Assembly: GCA_002105175.1 (NCBI GenBank)
Contig: MCGE01000005.1
Span: forward strand, 1,240,001-1,304,000
From: Absidia repens
Lineage: Eukaryota > Mucoromycota > Mucoromycetes > Mucorales > Cunninghamellaceae
Reading direction: 5' to 3'
DNA: 64,000 nucleotides
Shown here: one piece after another, positions 38,399-49,540 of the stretch
Numbering within the stretch: the first letter of the stretch is position 1
How the letters are laid out: each line of letters begins with the position of its first letter
Notes under the pieces: model-generated
Told to the model about the DNA's origin: nothing
What the model saw: the letters and a program-made list of their open reading frames with translations, nothing else
Database searches by the model: none
Translations under genes and position numbers: made by a program

Positions 38399-39179
38399 AG
38401 CGGCCACCTGCTTTCTTCACCCAATTTTTCAACTTCATCTCTCCTCTTCTATCACACTTTCTTTTGCCCTTATATATACTACCTCACTATCACATCGATT
38501 CACTCCTTTTCATTTACATCTTGAACACCAAAACCACTTTTACAAAAACGACAAAAAGGATAACAACAACATTCCAACGACATTGGTTAGCTATACATTT
38601 TTATACATATACATCTTTTGTGAAGACTTGTTTGTTTTTACTACTTTTTAGTTGGTTTTTTTTAGCCCTTTTTATATGACCCTCTTTTTTTTTTTTTTTT
38701 TTTTCCTATTCATTTTTACATCTCTTTTTTTTAACTGTAGTACCTTTTTTTTTTCTTTTTTTTTTTTTGACTGTTTATCTTTAGTAGTAGTAATAGTTTT
38801 TTTTATAGTTTTATATTTTTTTTTTCTTGTTATGAAATAAACATATTTTTAGAACCTCTTTATATTGTCTCAGTATTTTTAATGTTTGGTTGTGCAAAAT
38901 TCATGTAATGCTCGCTTTTCATACAGGTATATATCATTGGATGACTCGCCATACAGACATTCAAGTGGTTCGCCCTTGATTAGTTTGATGGCACTCCATT
39001 TCGCACGTTCGTGGCAGTTTCTTAGATTAATCTCTTAATAAAGCATCAATATATTTTGAGGTGATAGAATGTTTCTCTTTATCTATACGCTGTATCTTTT
39101 ATTATTGAAGGCTTTGTAGCTATTGTTTTTATTCATGATACCAAATACGATACGTTGTATGAATGAAAATGGTGAACTG

Positions 39180-40095
39180 AGTATATACAATGTATTGGTT
39201 TAGCGGACGATAAAACGGTATACAGGGGAGGGGGAGGGAAACTACTTTGGGGACACAGTCTACGTTCATTAGCATAATTGGTCGACCAGGAATAAGGTCA
39301 GCTTTGATATTAAATGATATACGATTGTCAATCAGTCTCTGGGACTCTGGAGGAAAGTAATCATAATAAATGAACTAGAAAGCAGTTATTCGATAATACA
39401 CTCACAAAACCGACATAACAACAACTTTGCACACTATCTAATGCGTCAGTGAATGGTTAATAAGGAACATATTTTATTGAAGTATATTTGGTCATTATTA
39501 AGCTAAAGGTGCGCGGGGTTCATTGTAACAAGGGATCTACTGGATGTTGTAGTGACAGGATCTGAAGAATGATGAAGACTAATCTAAAGGAATGATGTAA
39601 AAAGGGATCTAATACATTGTATGTAATAGGTATAGGAAAAACTGTAGGGATATCTTTTATCGGCACAAACAACTACCAACCTGAATCAAAAGGGGTGATG
39701 GTAGTAAAAAAAAAAAAGAGATCTATTGCACAAGACATGAATGAGATTATTGGGAGCATTTTTCATTGAAGCAAATAAAAAGGGGCATGTTTTATTTAGA
39801 TATATATACAAACTATGGACAAACTAACGCTAAACTAAGCTAATAATGATTCCAAACAGCCATCTAATGGTGGTCCAAAATCCCAGATCCAAAATGAAAG
39901 GGTTTCCCCATGCACCTTGTAATCACTGAGCTGAAACCCCGTCTAAACTAGTCCTGACACTATTCTAAGTTCAACATAGCCCCACAGAAGTTGAATGGTG
40001 AAGAAAAAATAAAGGAAAAAGAAAGAGAGGAAAAAATTTAAATCCTGCTGAAAATAAAAAAAAAATCATGTGTGCGGGATTTGAAATATTTTTGT
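39180..40095 (-). repeat. Dispersed non-coding repeat, copy R5
   Basis: The edge block with GTGTGCGGGATTTGAAAT is at about 40071-40088. The hairpin region is at 39898-39945 but the right arm has diverged (CCCCGTC). Its far part shares with R6 a block containing CCAGGAATAAGGTCA (about 39286-39300). Modules with TTTTATTGAAG (minus-strand CAATAAA) recur. Confidence 0.72.
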
Positions 40096-40976
40096 GGGTC
40101 TCTGCTTAAGCTTTTTTTTTTTGGTGGCAACAAAAAAGGGACATCCTACCCCACTTTTTTTTTCTTTTTTTTACAATATTGTCAACTTGGTTTTTCCCAT
40201 CTTGCGTCATACCCTCCCGCCAGTCAGCAGAGCGTCATTATAGGTTTGAGCTCAACAGAGAGCAAATCAACCTAGTTTATTTAACTCCTTCCACTGCAGA
40301 ATAGTTTGTCACTCACTTTGAATAGCATTCCCTCGATGCTTGGACTAGCTTGCCTTAGGTCATGTTTATTCCATGATGCAATAAAAAATCTTCATATATG
40401 CAGCGCTACATATGTTTCTAGATGATAACAGATATCTCCCTTAAAAGACAATATACTTCTCAGACGCAGGACCTTATTTCCTTTCCTTTCCTCATATTGA
40501 TTATATTACCCTTCAATCACACCTAGTTTTAGTTACAATCTTTAATATTTTATTATCATCGCTTTACGCAATAAAAAAAAAAAGGAAATATCTTCGATAT
40601 GCTTACCATCGTACATGGCACATGTATGGCGTGTGAAAAGTGAATACTTTTTATTGTATTTGGGTTAAAAAAAAAAAGAAGAAGCGGGAATTGAAATCAT
40701 TTCCTGAATGACTGTAGCAACTTGAAAGGTTTAAAAAATAATCATATAATGAGCCTATATATATATCTACAATGTCATCTGATATATTTTATTCAAGCAC
40801 TTCTAAATTATTATCTGGTGATATTTTGCGTACCGTACAGTATCAGAGACAATGTGGCGTCGAACCGTCAGTGAAGTTAATGATATTTCTTCAGCATGTT
40901 CCTGAATCGGTTTAAACGCCGTCCAAGTGGTCATGTTTGTTACTCAGTACATGTCCTCAGACTTCAATTTCATTTC

Positions 40977-41010
<34 letters not shown>

Positions 41011-41323
41011 CAGAGCGCATTGTGTGTGAGTGTGAGTTTGTCATATAAATTGTGAGAAAACTATACATGGTAATACCTCCATTGTTGATTGTGATATAGG
41101 TTTTTAATCGGAGCGTAGACATGCCACTACGATAAAGAAAATGCAGTACCGAATAATTACAAGTCAATCATATGATAATCGTGTATATGTCAAATCGTAA
41201 AACGTGAACTGTAGCTGTCGACCTTGATTTCAAGGCTATGGTAATATTTTTTTTTCCCATGAAGTAGTGACAAAAGGGTTCCCACGAAAAAAGAGCACCC
41301 TAGCCCAATGACTTGGACAAGAT

Positions 41324-41659
41324 ATGGTTCTCCCATCGATTTCAAAACCAAGCCATTCAAATCACGATACAAAAAGTAAAAAAATGGGAATTTCAAGAGA
41401 TAAAGTTTTGTTGGTTTTTTCTTTTGATACGATGATGATTTGGAAACAAAAAAAAGTATGGGAACTGGTGGTAAATGAACCTCGTTATCTTTTCTCTTTT
41501 ATTGGTTTCAGGGACTTTTTGGGTACGATCGACCAATTAAAAAGTAACCTTCAACGTGACCCTAAAACTTTGGTACCATATTCCGAATTTGGAGATTTTG
41601 CTGGGTTAGAATGTTTGTGCCGCCAGGCTTTTTCCCTGCCATCATTGATAAAACCTTAA
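41324..41659 (+). CDS. Uncertain open frame, possibly gene fragment
   Basis: 111 codons read open from an ATG. The second half (GFRDFLGTIDQLKSNLQRDP, then YSEFGDFAGLECLCRQAF) looks protein-like, while the first half looks like AT-rich noise. A possible intron (GTAAAT at 41472 to TTTCAG at 41510) would put the rest out of frame. No family was recognised. It may be a fragment of a longer, lost gene. Confidence 0.25.
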   Translation: MVLPSISKPSHSNHDTKSKKMGISRDKVLLVFSFDTMMIWKQKKVWELVVNEPRYLFSFIGFRDFLGTIDQLKSNLQRDPKTLVPYSEFGDFAGLECLCRQAFSLPSLIKP

Positions 41660-42146
41660 AAAAAAGCACAATGATCGTAAAAGAAAAAAGTTAACAAAGG
41701 AGTACGTGTACCTTGAGTGATTTCAATATGGTTGGTGTCACAGTTAGAACAAAGAGAAAGATAATTTCAAAGCAATGAAATACAGTAACGAAATATTTAA
41801 ATGTTCATAGTTCATATTTTGCACGTAGTCAAAATAAGGAGTCTCTTTCTATTTGCCCTACTTTCCTCCGTTTTTTTTAATGTATACAATGCATCTATGC
41901 AAAATGTACGAAGCTTGCCCTTATCAGTTTACAAGAAGTATATAAAAAAAAGAAACGGCGGGGGTTCAAAAATGTTGCCTGAGGCCATACGAAACTTGAT
42001 TTTAGAGCATGTGATACACTTATCATTGGCCAATGTCCAAATTCGGTTATTCCCTATAAATAACCGTGTATATCATAGTTATGGCTATTTTTTTTTCACT
42101 TATTTTTTTTCCCTCCCACTTTTTCCACTTTGTATTTTTAAACATA

Positions 42147-44118
42147 ATGGAGGACGGTGAAAAACGTGAAGTAGAATACACAAATGACAAAGGCGAATAC
42201 GCTGATGCTTCTGAAGATGTGAATCCCATGGAGCCTCTTAATCTACATCGTCAACTGAAAAATCGACATATTGCTATGATTTCCATTGGTGGTGCTATTG
42301 GTAAAAATATAAGCATTTATATATACGTTGGTCAACTGTGTATTTTAATCAACTGTATATCTTTACTTTAGGTACTGGTCTCTTCCTTGGTACTTCAAAA
42401 TCACTTGCTAGCGGTGGTCCAGCTGGTTTATTACTTGGTTTTATTGTAATGGGTACTATTGTCTTTGCGATGATGAACTGTCTTGGTGAAATGGTAGCCT
42501 ATTTGCCTGTCCCTGGTGGTCATATCAAATTGGCTGAACGATTTGTTAGTCCGGCCTTTAGTTTTGCAATGGGTTGGAATTATTGGTATAATTGGACAGT
42601 GGTGCTTCCTACTGAATTATCGGCTGCCGCGGTCTTAGTCAATTATTGGATTGGTCCCGATCGTATTAGCAATGCTGTATGGATTGTCATATTTTTACTG
42701 GTGGTCGTGGTTATCAACTTCTTCGGTGCAAAAGCCTACGGTGAAGCTGAATTCTGGTTTGCAAGCATAAAAATTTTGACCATCATTGGATTGATTATTC
42801 TTGGTATTATTATTGATGCTGGTGGTGCTCCTCCTAATCATGAAGTCATTGGTGTTAAATACTGGCATGGTATGTATGATTTTTTTTTATACATATTGCT
42901 TGTTATACAAGGATTATTTATACTCACATACTGGCCCTTTTTATTATAGATCCTGGACCATGGGTTCAATTTCATGGTATTCCCGGTTCTTTGGGTAGAT
43001 TCTTGGGCTTTTTCTCTGTCTTGATGAACGCTGCCTTTGTAAGTATAACAAAAAAAAAAAAAGATGATGGGTAGATTACATAAATTGTTTCCGCGATCTA
43101 GGGAAAAAAAAGAAATTATAGAAAAAAAAGGCTAACTCTATTCTTCAATTCCTTTCTAGTCCTTTATTGGTACAGAAATTGTTGCTATCGCTGCTGGTGA
43201 AACAAGTAAGTTCCTGTTAGGTGTTGTTTGCAATGGAAATCGGAATTTGTTTATTAACATTTGATATAATTTTTCAGGTAACCCTAGACGCAACATCCCA
43301 AAAGCCGTCAACAAGGTCTATATCCGTATTGTTTTATTCTACGTTTTGGGTACCTTTATCATTGGTCTTCTTGTGCCATCCAATGATCCTGCTCTATTGG
43401 GTTCCAACGACAGTGTGAACACATCTCCTTTTGTGATTGCCATCAAAAACGCTAATATTCAAGCTTTGCCTCACATTATTAATGCTTGTTTACTATCCTC
43501 TGCCTGGTCTGCTGCTTCCTCTGATCTTTATACCTCGTCTCGAGCTTTGTATGGTTTGGCTATTGCTGGCAATGCTCCCAAAATCTTCACTCGTGTCAGC
43601 AAAAAGCGTGGCCTGCCCTATATTGCTTTGATCTTCTGTTCTCTCTTCTCATTATTGGCGTTTATGGGAATAACTGAAGGATCAAACAAGGTGTTTGGGT
43701 GGTTCCAAGGCATGACTTCTATGTGTGGTATGATTACTTGGACTTGTATTGCCATTACTTATCTTCGCTTCTATTACGGTATGAAGGCCCAAGGCATCGA
43801 TCGATCAACTATCCCCTTCAAAGCCCCCTTGCAACCTTACATGGGATACTACGTCGTCATTTCAACTACAATCATCATGTTGTTTAGTGCATTCCCGTGT
43901 TCCTCTATGATAGCTGGGATACCGCGACCTTCGTTACCACGTATCTACCACTCCCAGTGGCTATTGTCCTCTTCCTCGGCGCCACCTTCTTCCGAAAATC
44001 AAGATTTGTCAGGGCTTCCGAAATGGACTTCCATACTGGTATTGCCGAAATCGAAGCAGAAGCAGAGAATGAAGTAATGCCTACCACCTTGATGGGAAAA
44101 TTCTTCGAAGCCCTTTGA
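42147..44118 (+). pseudogene. Amino-acid permease (YAT family) with an apparent frameshift
   Basis: Five exons, 42147-42300, 42372-42869, 42950-43038, 43160-43205 and 43278-44118. The protein begins with an acidic cytosolic N-terminus, then NLHRQLKNRHIAMISIGGAIGTG, the classic start of fungal amino-acid/proton symporters. About twelve TM helices follow, with PVPGGHIKLAERFV and FSFAMGWNYWYNW, as in GAP1-type permeases. Near the end the frame breaks: up to MLFSAF the frame is 43278-based, but the remaining TM segments and tail (VFLYDSWDTATF and on to GKFFEAL) are one base out. The change is near the C run at 43894-43896. Without it the protein would be about 542 aa. It may be a sequencing error or a recently inactivated gene. 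Substrate range cannot be told. Confidence 0.85.
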
Positions 44119-45284
44119 GCCCGCTTTATCACTCGCCATTATACAAAAATTCAAATCCCCCTTCTTATCATATCTTAGTCTGTAGTTTATTACACTCCTC
44201 CCTTATTTTTATTCTATTTATAATAAAATTGATTCTTTTTTTTCTTTTTTTTTTTCTACTTGACATTGTTGTCGTTTAGTGTGATCGTGTTTGTGGATTT
44301 TTATTTGTGATTTTGTGCACTTGATGATATTGTCACCATGTCTATTTTTCTTCGTTTCTTGGGGAGAGGTGAGAACAAAGTTATTTTTTCATGCAGTACA
44401 AGGGTGTGCTCTTATTTGATTCCCACGAAATGTTAATTTTGTACACCACATTTTATTCGCTACCACTATTTGTATTGTGATCAGCATGGTAGGAACAAAA
44501 AATAACAATGATGTTGTTATTGTAGCACGATGACCGGGTGCATACCACCACAGCAACAATGGGGGGGGGGGAAGGCTATATATCTCGCTTCTATGGCTGT
44601 ATAGTATAAAAGCCAAATTAGTACATAAAAAGAGTTGAAAAAAAGAGCCCTATCCACCCTTGCTTTTTTTTTTTTTTTTTTTTGGAATTAAAAAAATTAG
44701 AAATCACCCAATCTTATCGGCATATGATTCATTGAAAGCGGCGTTTAATTATTAAACATCCCAGTAAGATAACCATTTTGCCTGATAACAGAACGATGGG
44801 CGGTATCGGTTCGTAAGCTTCCTTATATAGTAGTTTTATCTATTCAAGAAATACCATTTCCTTTTCTATTTCCTTCATTTTCCCAATACTCTTTGATCTT
44901 TCATTCAAATAAATCACATGGTCATGACCTCCATTGGCTATATTATTGGTTCGATACTGTCAACAAAGACATATTATCTGGAGTTGCGTAAATTTAAACA
45001 TTCTCACATTTATCAAATCAAAAGATTTTATACGCAGATGCACTTTATATGATATGTACCATAATAAGTCATGAAATGCATACTACTGTATTAACTTTTC
45101 AGTTGGGAAACGCTATATGTTATAAACTATTGAAGGCATGTAAATATGTTTTTCTTCTATGATATCATAAGCATCATGTAAGATAAAACAAAGAGGGCAT
45201 GCAATTCTAACGGTGGAGGGATGGGCAATTTTAATAGCGTGTGGGAATAAAATTTTGGGCACTCCATGCTTACCAGACAATGTA

Positions 45285-46150
45285 ATTTTTCAAATCCCGC
45301 ACATATGAATTTTTACTTCCATCGTTATTTTTACCGCTCTCTCTTTCTTTCTCTTTTCCTTTTCTTATTGTCCTTTTTTTTTTTTCTTCGCCATTCGACT
45401 TCTTTGAAATGATGATGATCTTAAATTAGTGTCAGGACTAGTTTAGAAGGGTTTTCAGCTCAGGGATTACAAGATGCAGGGAAACCCTTTCATTTTGGAT
45501 TCAGGATTTCTGACCACCCATTAGTTAGCTTTTTGGAGCCTTCATTAGCTTAGTTTAGTGTTAGCTCGTCCATAGTTTATATCTATACCTAAAAAATATA
45601 CTTCCTTTATATACTTAAATGAACATTGTCCCATTAAGTTCCCTCTAATCTCTTGTGCAATAGATCTCATTTTTTTACTACTATCACCCCTTGTGATTCA
45701 GGTTGATATGTTGTTTGTGCTGATAAAAGGTATCCCTTTTATCTTTCTTATGCTTTGTACATCCAAAACATTAGATCCCTTTTTACATCCACCCTTTAGA
45801 TTAGTATTGATCACTTCTCAGATCTTTCCCCTGCCACCTTCTTTAGATCCCAAGTTTATAATGAACCCCCCCCCCACACAAGCCTTAGTTTAGTAATTAC
45901 CAAATATGCCTCAATAAAATATGCCCTTTTAATGATCATCCACTGACCCAATAGATAGTGAGCAAACTCGTTGTTATGGGTTGTTTTGTGAGTCTACTAT
46001 CATACTCTCTGTCTAGCTTGCTTACTATGATTACTATCATCACTTTCCGCGGAGTCATGGCGACTGACTGACAGTCGTACACCATTTAATATCAAAGGTG
46101 ACCTTATTCCTGGTCAACTAACAAGTTTAGTAAAGCATCTAATTTTTTTT
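45285..46150 (+). repeat. Dispersed non-coding repeat, copy R6
   Basis: Begins TTTTCAAATCCCGCACATATG at about 45287-45307. The TTAGTGTCAGGACTAG block is at 45426-45441. Hairpin arms are AAGGGTTT (45447-45454) and AAACCCTT (45482-45489). AATAAA-bearing modules repeat to about 45960. The far end shares with R5 a block with GGTGACCTTATTCCTGG. Confidence 0.75.
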
Positions 46151-46405
46151 TCCTGATTTCGTGCTTAGCCATTACATCAACTTTTCTCCTTAGAGACGAA
46201 GCAACTGGTTTATGGTTCTAGGCTACTTGATATAAAATCTTGTGTTATTCTCCCTCTCCCATTCATATGAATTAACCTAGCTCATGCTACTAGTGCGTTT
46301 TACTCAGTATTATAGTTCGCTAGATGGGACATATTGTATATACTCAAATTCATTTTTTCTTGCGTACGATTTATTCTCTATAAATACATGACCCCAAACA
46401 ATTGG

Positions 46406-46431
46406 ACTTCAATGGAGCTGTCCATTGAAGT
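46406..46431. other. Perfect short hairpin
   Basis: ACTTCAATGGA (46406-46416) and TCCATTGAAGT (46421-46431) are exact reverse complements around a GCTG loop. The site is intergenic, 40 bp before the 42-base T tract. Confidence 0.8.
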
Positions 46432-46470
46432 GCAACCTGAAGAGGGTATTTAATCCCATCAAAACGAACG

Positions 46471-46471
<1 letters not shown>

Positions 46472-46513
<42 letters not shown>
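46472..46513. repeat. Run of about 42 T
   Basis: The longest homopolymer in the window. Its length may be unreliable in sequencing. Confidence 0.85.
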
Positions 46514-46516
<3 letters not shown>

Positions 46517-47063
46517 TTCAGCCAAGTTCAAATAAGTATGGGGACCTGAACGCACATTGTAGACTATTTTGGATTAAGACTAGCTATGTATCAAAGTAAA
46601 GTTTATTTTTTTTATATATATAGATAAAACATGTCTTCAGCTTGGCAGCCTCGCATTCCCGCACCCAGTAGTGTAAAACACAAAACAAAACGATTTGAAT
46701 CATATCAGAGTTGACTCTGTCATTTAGTACCACTACAGCATTTGCTTTTTTTCATTTTCAAAAATAGAGTAAATATATAAATCAACAAAAAAGAACCTCC
46801 CCCCGGTCTCATGACTACACTCTCAACCAATGATCATAAACATATATTGAATCCATAGAAACCCACACCTTGACAGCTAGCACCTTCTCAAAAGAATAAA
46901 ACACAACAGTAAGGTATAATTCACAAGCTGATCAAAATGAATTCATTTGTTTATTGAGAAAAAAAGGATGTATGGTATAATCAGATAGGAGGAGGAGAAG
47001 AGAGAGAGAGAGACTAAGCATATAAACCTAATAAACAAGCTATATTCTACATATACTACTAAT

Positions 47064-49077
47064 CTACTGCAAAAACGGCAAGTCCATTTGAGTGTTGATA
47101 TTTTTGGATGCTTTGTCGATAAGTATAAAAAGAGCCAGTGCCGCCAATCCTTCGGCAGTTGATTTTTTGGTATGCCCACGCGCAAGGGACAGCTCGATCT
47201 CGGGTGTTCCAAACCGCACAGTGACAATATAATGGGCTCTTTCTGTGGCTTTCCCTAGTTGCACATGCTCCACCGCCGTCTCGTAGTAGCCATCGTCCAG
47301 CTTGCGTGCCAGATTGATCAGGATGCCCTTGGCGTCGTTCGGTCTGTGTCGCAAATGATCGTTATAGTCATTCAATCGGCATCGTTCCTTCAATGTAAAT
47401 AGATCCATCAGTTGCAGTGCTTTTTCTATCAAATGCTCTTCGGTGGAGAATAGTGTTCCGGGGGCTTTTTCCGTTGTTGCTTCTGCTTCCGTTGCTGTTG
47501 CTTCTGCTTCCGTTGCTGTTGCTGCTGAAGGGGGTGATGATGGTGCTAGTGGTAGTGCTACCAGTTCATGTAATGTTGTGGTGGGTTCAGTTTGCGTTCG
47601 TTGATCGTTCAATAAACCTATCTCCTCCATTCGATTACTTTTGCTGTGGGTATTGTCCGTACATGATTCTTCCTGAGGTACGCCGATCGTCTTCGTTTTG
47701 CGGTTGCTGTTTGGTGATAAATCCAGTGGAATTGTATGTTGATGGTTTTCCATAACGGGTGAATGTTTGATTCCTAGCTGATCCACAGTAGTATAATCAT
47801 TGTTGGGTTTCGGTAAATTCGTAGTAGACGGTGCCAAACTCCTTTTCGATGACAGTGGTGATGATGATGATAATTGCGGGTCGCTTTGTTTTGTTGCGCC
47901 TGGTGAAGGTGATGCATTTGATGAATCATTGGTGCTATTGGAATCAGCATACTCGCCGAGTAAAGCCTGTGCCAGAATGCTAATACCGCCATCAGGCTCA
48001 TCGTCCACGTCTGCCGGTATATGGATAATGTTGGGATTGGATCGGTTGGATATCAGCTTTTCTAAAGATATATGCTCGTACCTGTCGTCATCATACTCGT
48101 ACATCTGATCAGGGGAAATGGATAAAGTTTTCACGTTGGTTTGATCAATATTGCATTGTGATTTACTGTGGGGATGTTGGGTGAGCCAGGAGGTGCAATC
48201 GAGGATCAAGTTGGTATCACTTCTTGTATAAAAGTTGTAAATATCATGGATGGCACGTAGCTTGGCTTGTTTTTTGCTCTGACCTGTGCGGCTGTGAAGT
48301 ATAAATGGTGTGTTGGTTCCAAGTTGATAAGTGATAGTGCATTCCCAGCGATATCGTGTTTGAGGGCATGCGACTTCCAGTTGCTGATAGTCAAGGTCGA
48401 TGGTACCGCCGCGCGATTGAATGATACTTTCGAACTGTAAGGGGTTTTTGTCCTGATCAGGTTGCTGAATATATTTTTCGTTAAAGATATGGTCTGTGAA
48501 TAACGGATGTAAGAAGGAGTCAACAGCTGATGATCCACAGAGAGAGTGTAGTACACTAAAAAATATAAAAATTGCCGGTTGTCAGTTGTTATTTCAACGT
48601 GTAAGAATAGATTTTTAAACAACATACCCGAGTAATATTGATAAACGATCACCAGTATCATAGGAAGAGTCATACTGTTTGTCCCCTAGACGAAGACAAG
48701 ATGATATTTTTGCGATCGGCGACAGCGAAACTGTTTGTAATAGAATTCGTTCCAGAAATATAGTACTGAGGGCATGGTAATGCTTGATGGTATACATTGA
48801 GAAGGATTGATAAAAAGCTAAATACCCGGTATTTCGATCGTTCTATCAAAAAATAATAAAAAGGAAATAAGAAACAGATTTATGTACATTGGAGGCAAAT
48901 AGAAAACAGTACCTTTATTGGAGTTGCCAAAGGAACCGATTCTGAAGATCCATAAAAGACAGGTACAAGTCGTTTAATAAGTGCTGATACGTTGATGTGT
49001 GATCCAGTTTCGTTATGAACTTTTTCGAAGAGGCCATGAATATGTTGGCTAAAGACTACAGGTATATTCTCATTCAT
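47064..49077 (-). CDS. R3B2-like protein: degenerate RNase III domain plus two dsRNA-binding domains
   Basis: Three exons, 49077-48913, 48842-48628 and 48555-47064, give 623 aa. Residues 1-165 look like an RNase III fold: NDRNTGYLAFYQSFSMY sits where RNase III has its ERLEFLGD signature, and YDTGDRLSILLGVLHSL sits where the DxFEALLGA helix is, so the usual catalytic acids are not kept. A first dsRBD-like region (about 175-240) ends in SRTGQSKKQAKLRAIHDIY. A long Ser/Pro-rich, acidic linker contains a doubled Ala-Thr-Glu repeat. A second dsRBD-like region (about 505-612) contains HYIVTVRFG and GHTKKSTAEGLAALALFILI. One RNase III domain plus two dsRBDs is the published layout of Mucor R3B2, the RNase of the RdRP-dependent non-canonical RNAi pathway. 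Alternatives are a mitochondrial mL44-like protein or another RNase III relative. Confidence 0.65.
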
Positions 49078-49540
49078 GTTGAGCGAAGAAGGCGAAGAAA
49101 AAAAAAGAAAAAAAAAAAAAAAAGAGGTAAAAAAGAAACGCGAAAGGGCAAAGAATAAAAACATAACGGAGTTTAGATAAACCTATTGTTTTGAAGTCCT
49201 GAAACATCAATACAATAATAGAAGTCTGATTTTTTCATATACAAAGGAAGAGTTGTTTATTTAATTTATTAATTAATTGAAAAGTAAAGAGAGATAAATG
49301 CATAGATACACAAAAATAATATAAAAAGAAGAATAGAGAAGAAGAATAAAACATATACTACCTAAGTGACTATAATTGGGACAGCATGATAAAAAAAGAG
49401 TAAAGAAGACATAAAAAGAGTATGAATAAAAATAAACAGAAAAAAGGTGTTTGGGTATGTTTGACAAATGATAACGAGAATGAGGTTAATAAAGATAAAA
49501 GGATGATATAAAAAAAAAAAAAAACGGGAGGGATAAATGA
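49078..49540. other. Intergenic region between R3B2-like and CP2 genes
   Basis: Promoter region of the R3B2-like gene and 3' UTR of the CP2 gene, both on the minus strand. Rich in A tracts on the plus strand (49110-49124, 49511-49523). No gene is seen. Confidence 0.45.

Larger units (their letters stand above)
38399..42146. other. Long intergenic region with repeat copy R5
   Basis: Up to 38870 is the LARP1 3' UTR, rich in T tracts and ending with AATAAA at about 38836. Copy R5 fills about 39180-40095. From 40095 to 41300 there is only AT-rich DNA with an A tract of about 30 at 40980-41008. An open frame at 41324-41659 is listed separately. From 41700 to 42146 is the permease 5' flank, which contains GGCGGGGGTTCAAA at 41957-41970. 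Confidence 0.45.
44119..47063. other. Long intergenic region with repeat copy R6
   Basis: The permease 3' UTR (AATAAA about 44223) is followed by AT-rich DNA with a G run at 44562-44571. GCGGCGTTTAATT is at 44739-44751. R6 lies at about 45285-46150. A hairpin at 46406-46431, a run of about 42 T at 46472-46513 and the 3' flank of the R3B2-like gene fill the rest. No gene could be supported. Confidence 0.45.

Noticed and set aside
38652..38840. Phe-rich open frames in T-tract regions (also near 2160, 11280, 55550 and 63000)
   Set aside because: Products of homopolymer T runs in UTRs and intergenic DNA, not proteins.
47417..47755. Leu-rich plus-strand frame
   Set aside because: Antisense of the Ala/Thr/Glu repeat in the R3B2-like gene; no independent evidence.
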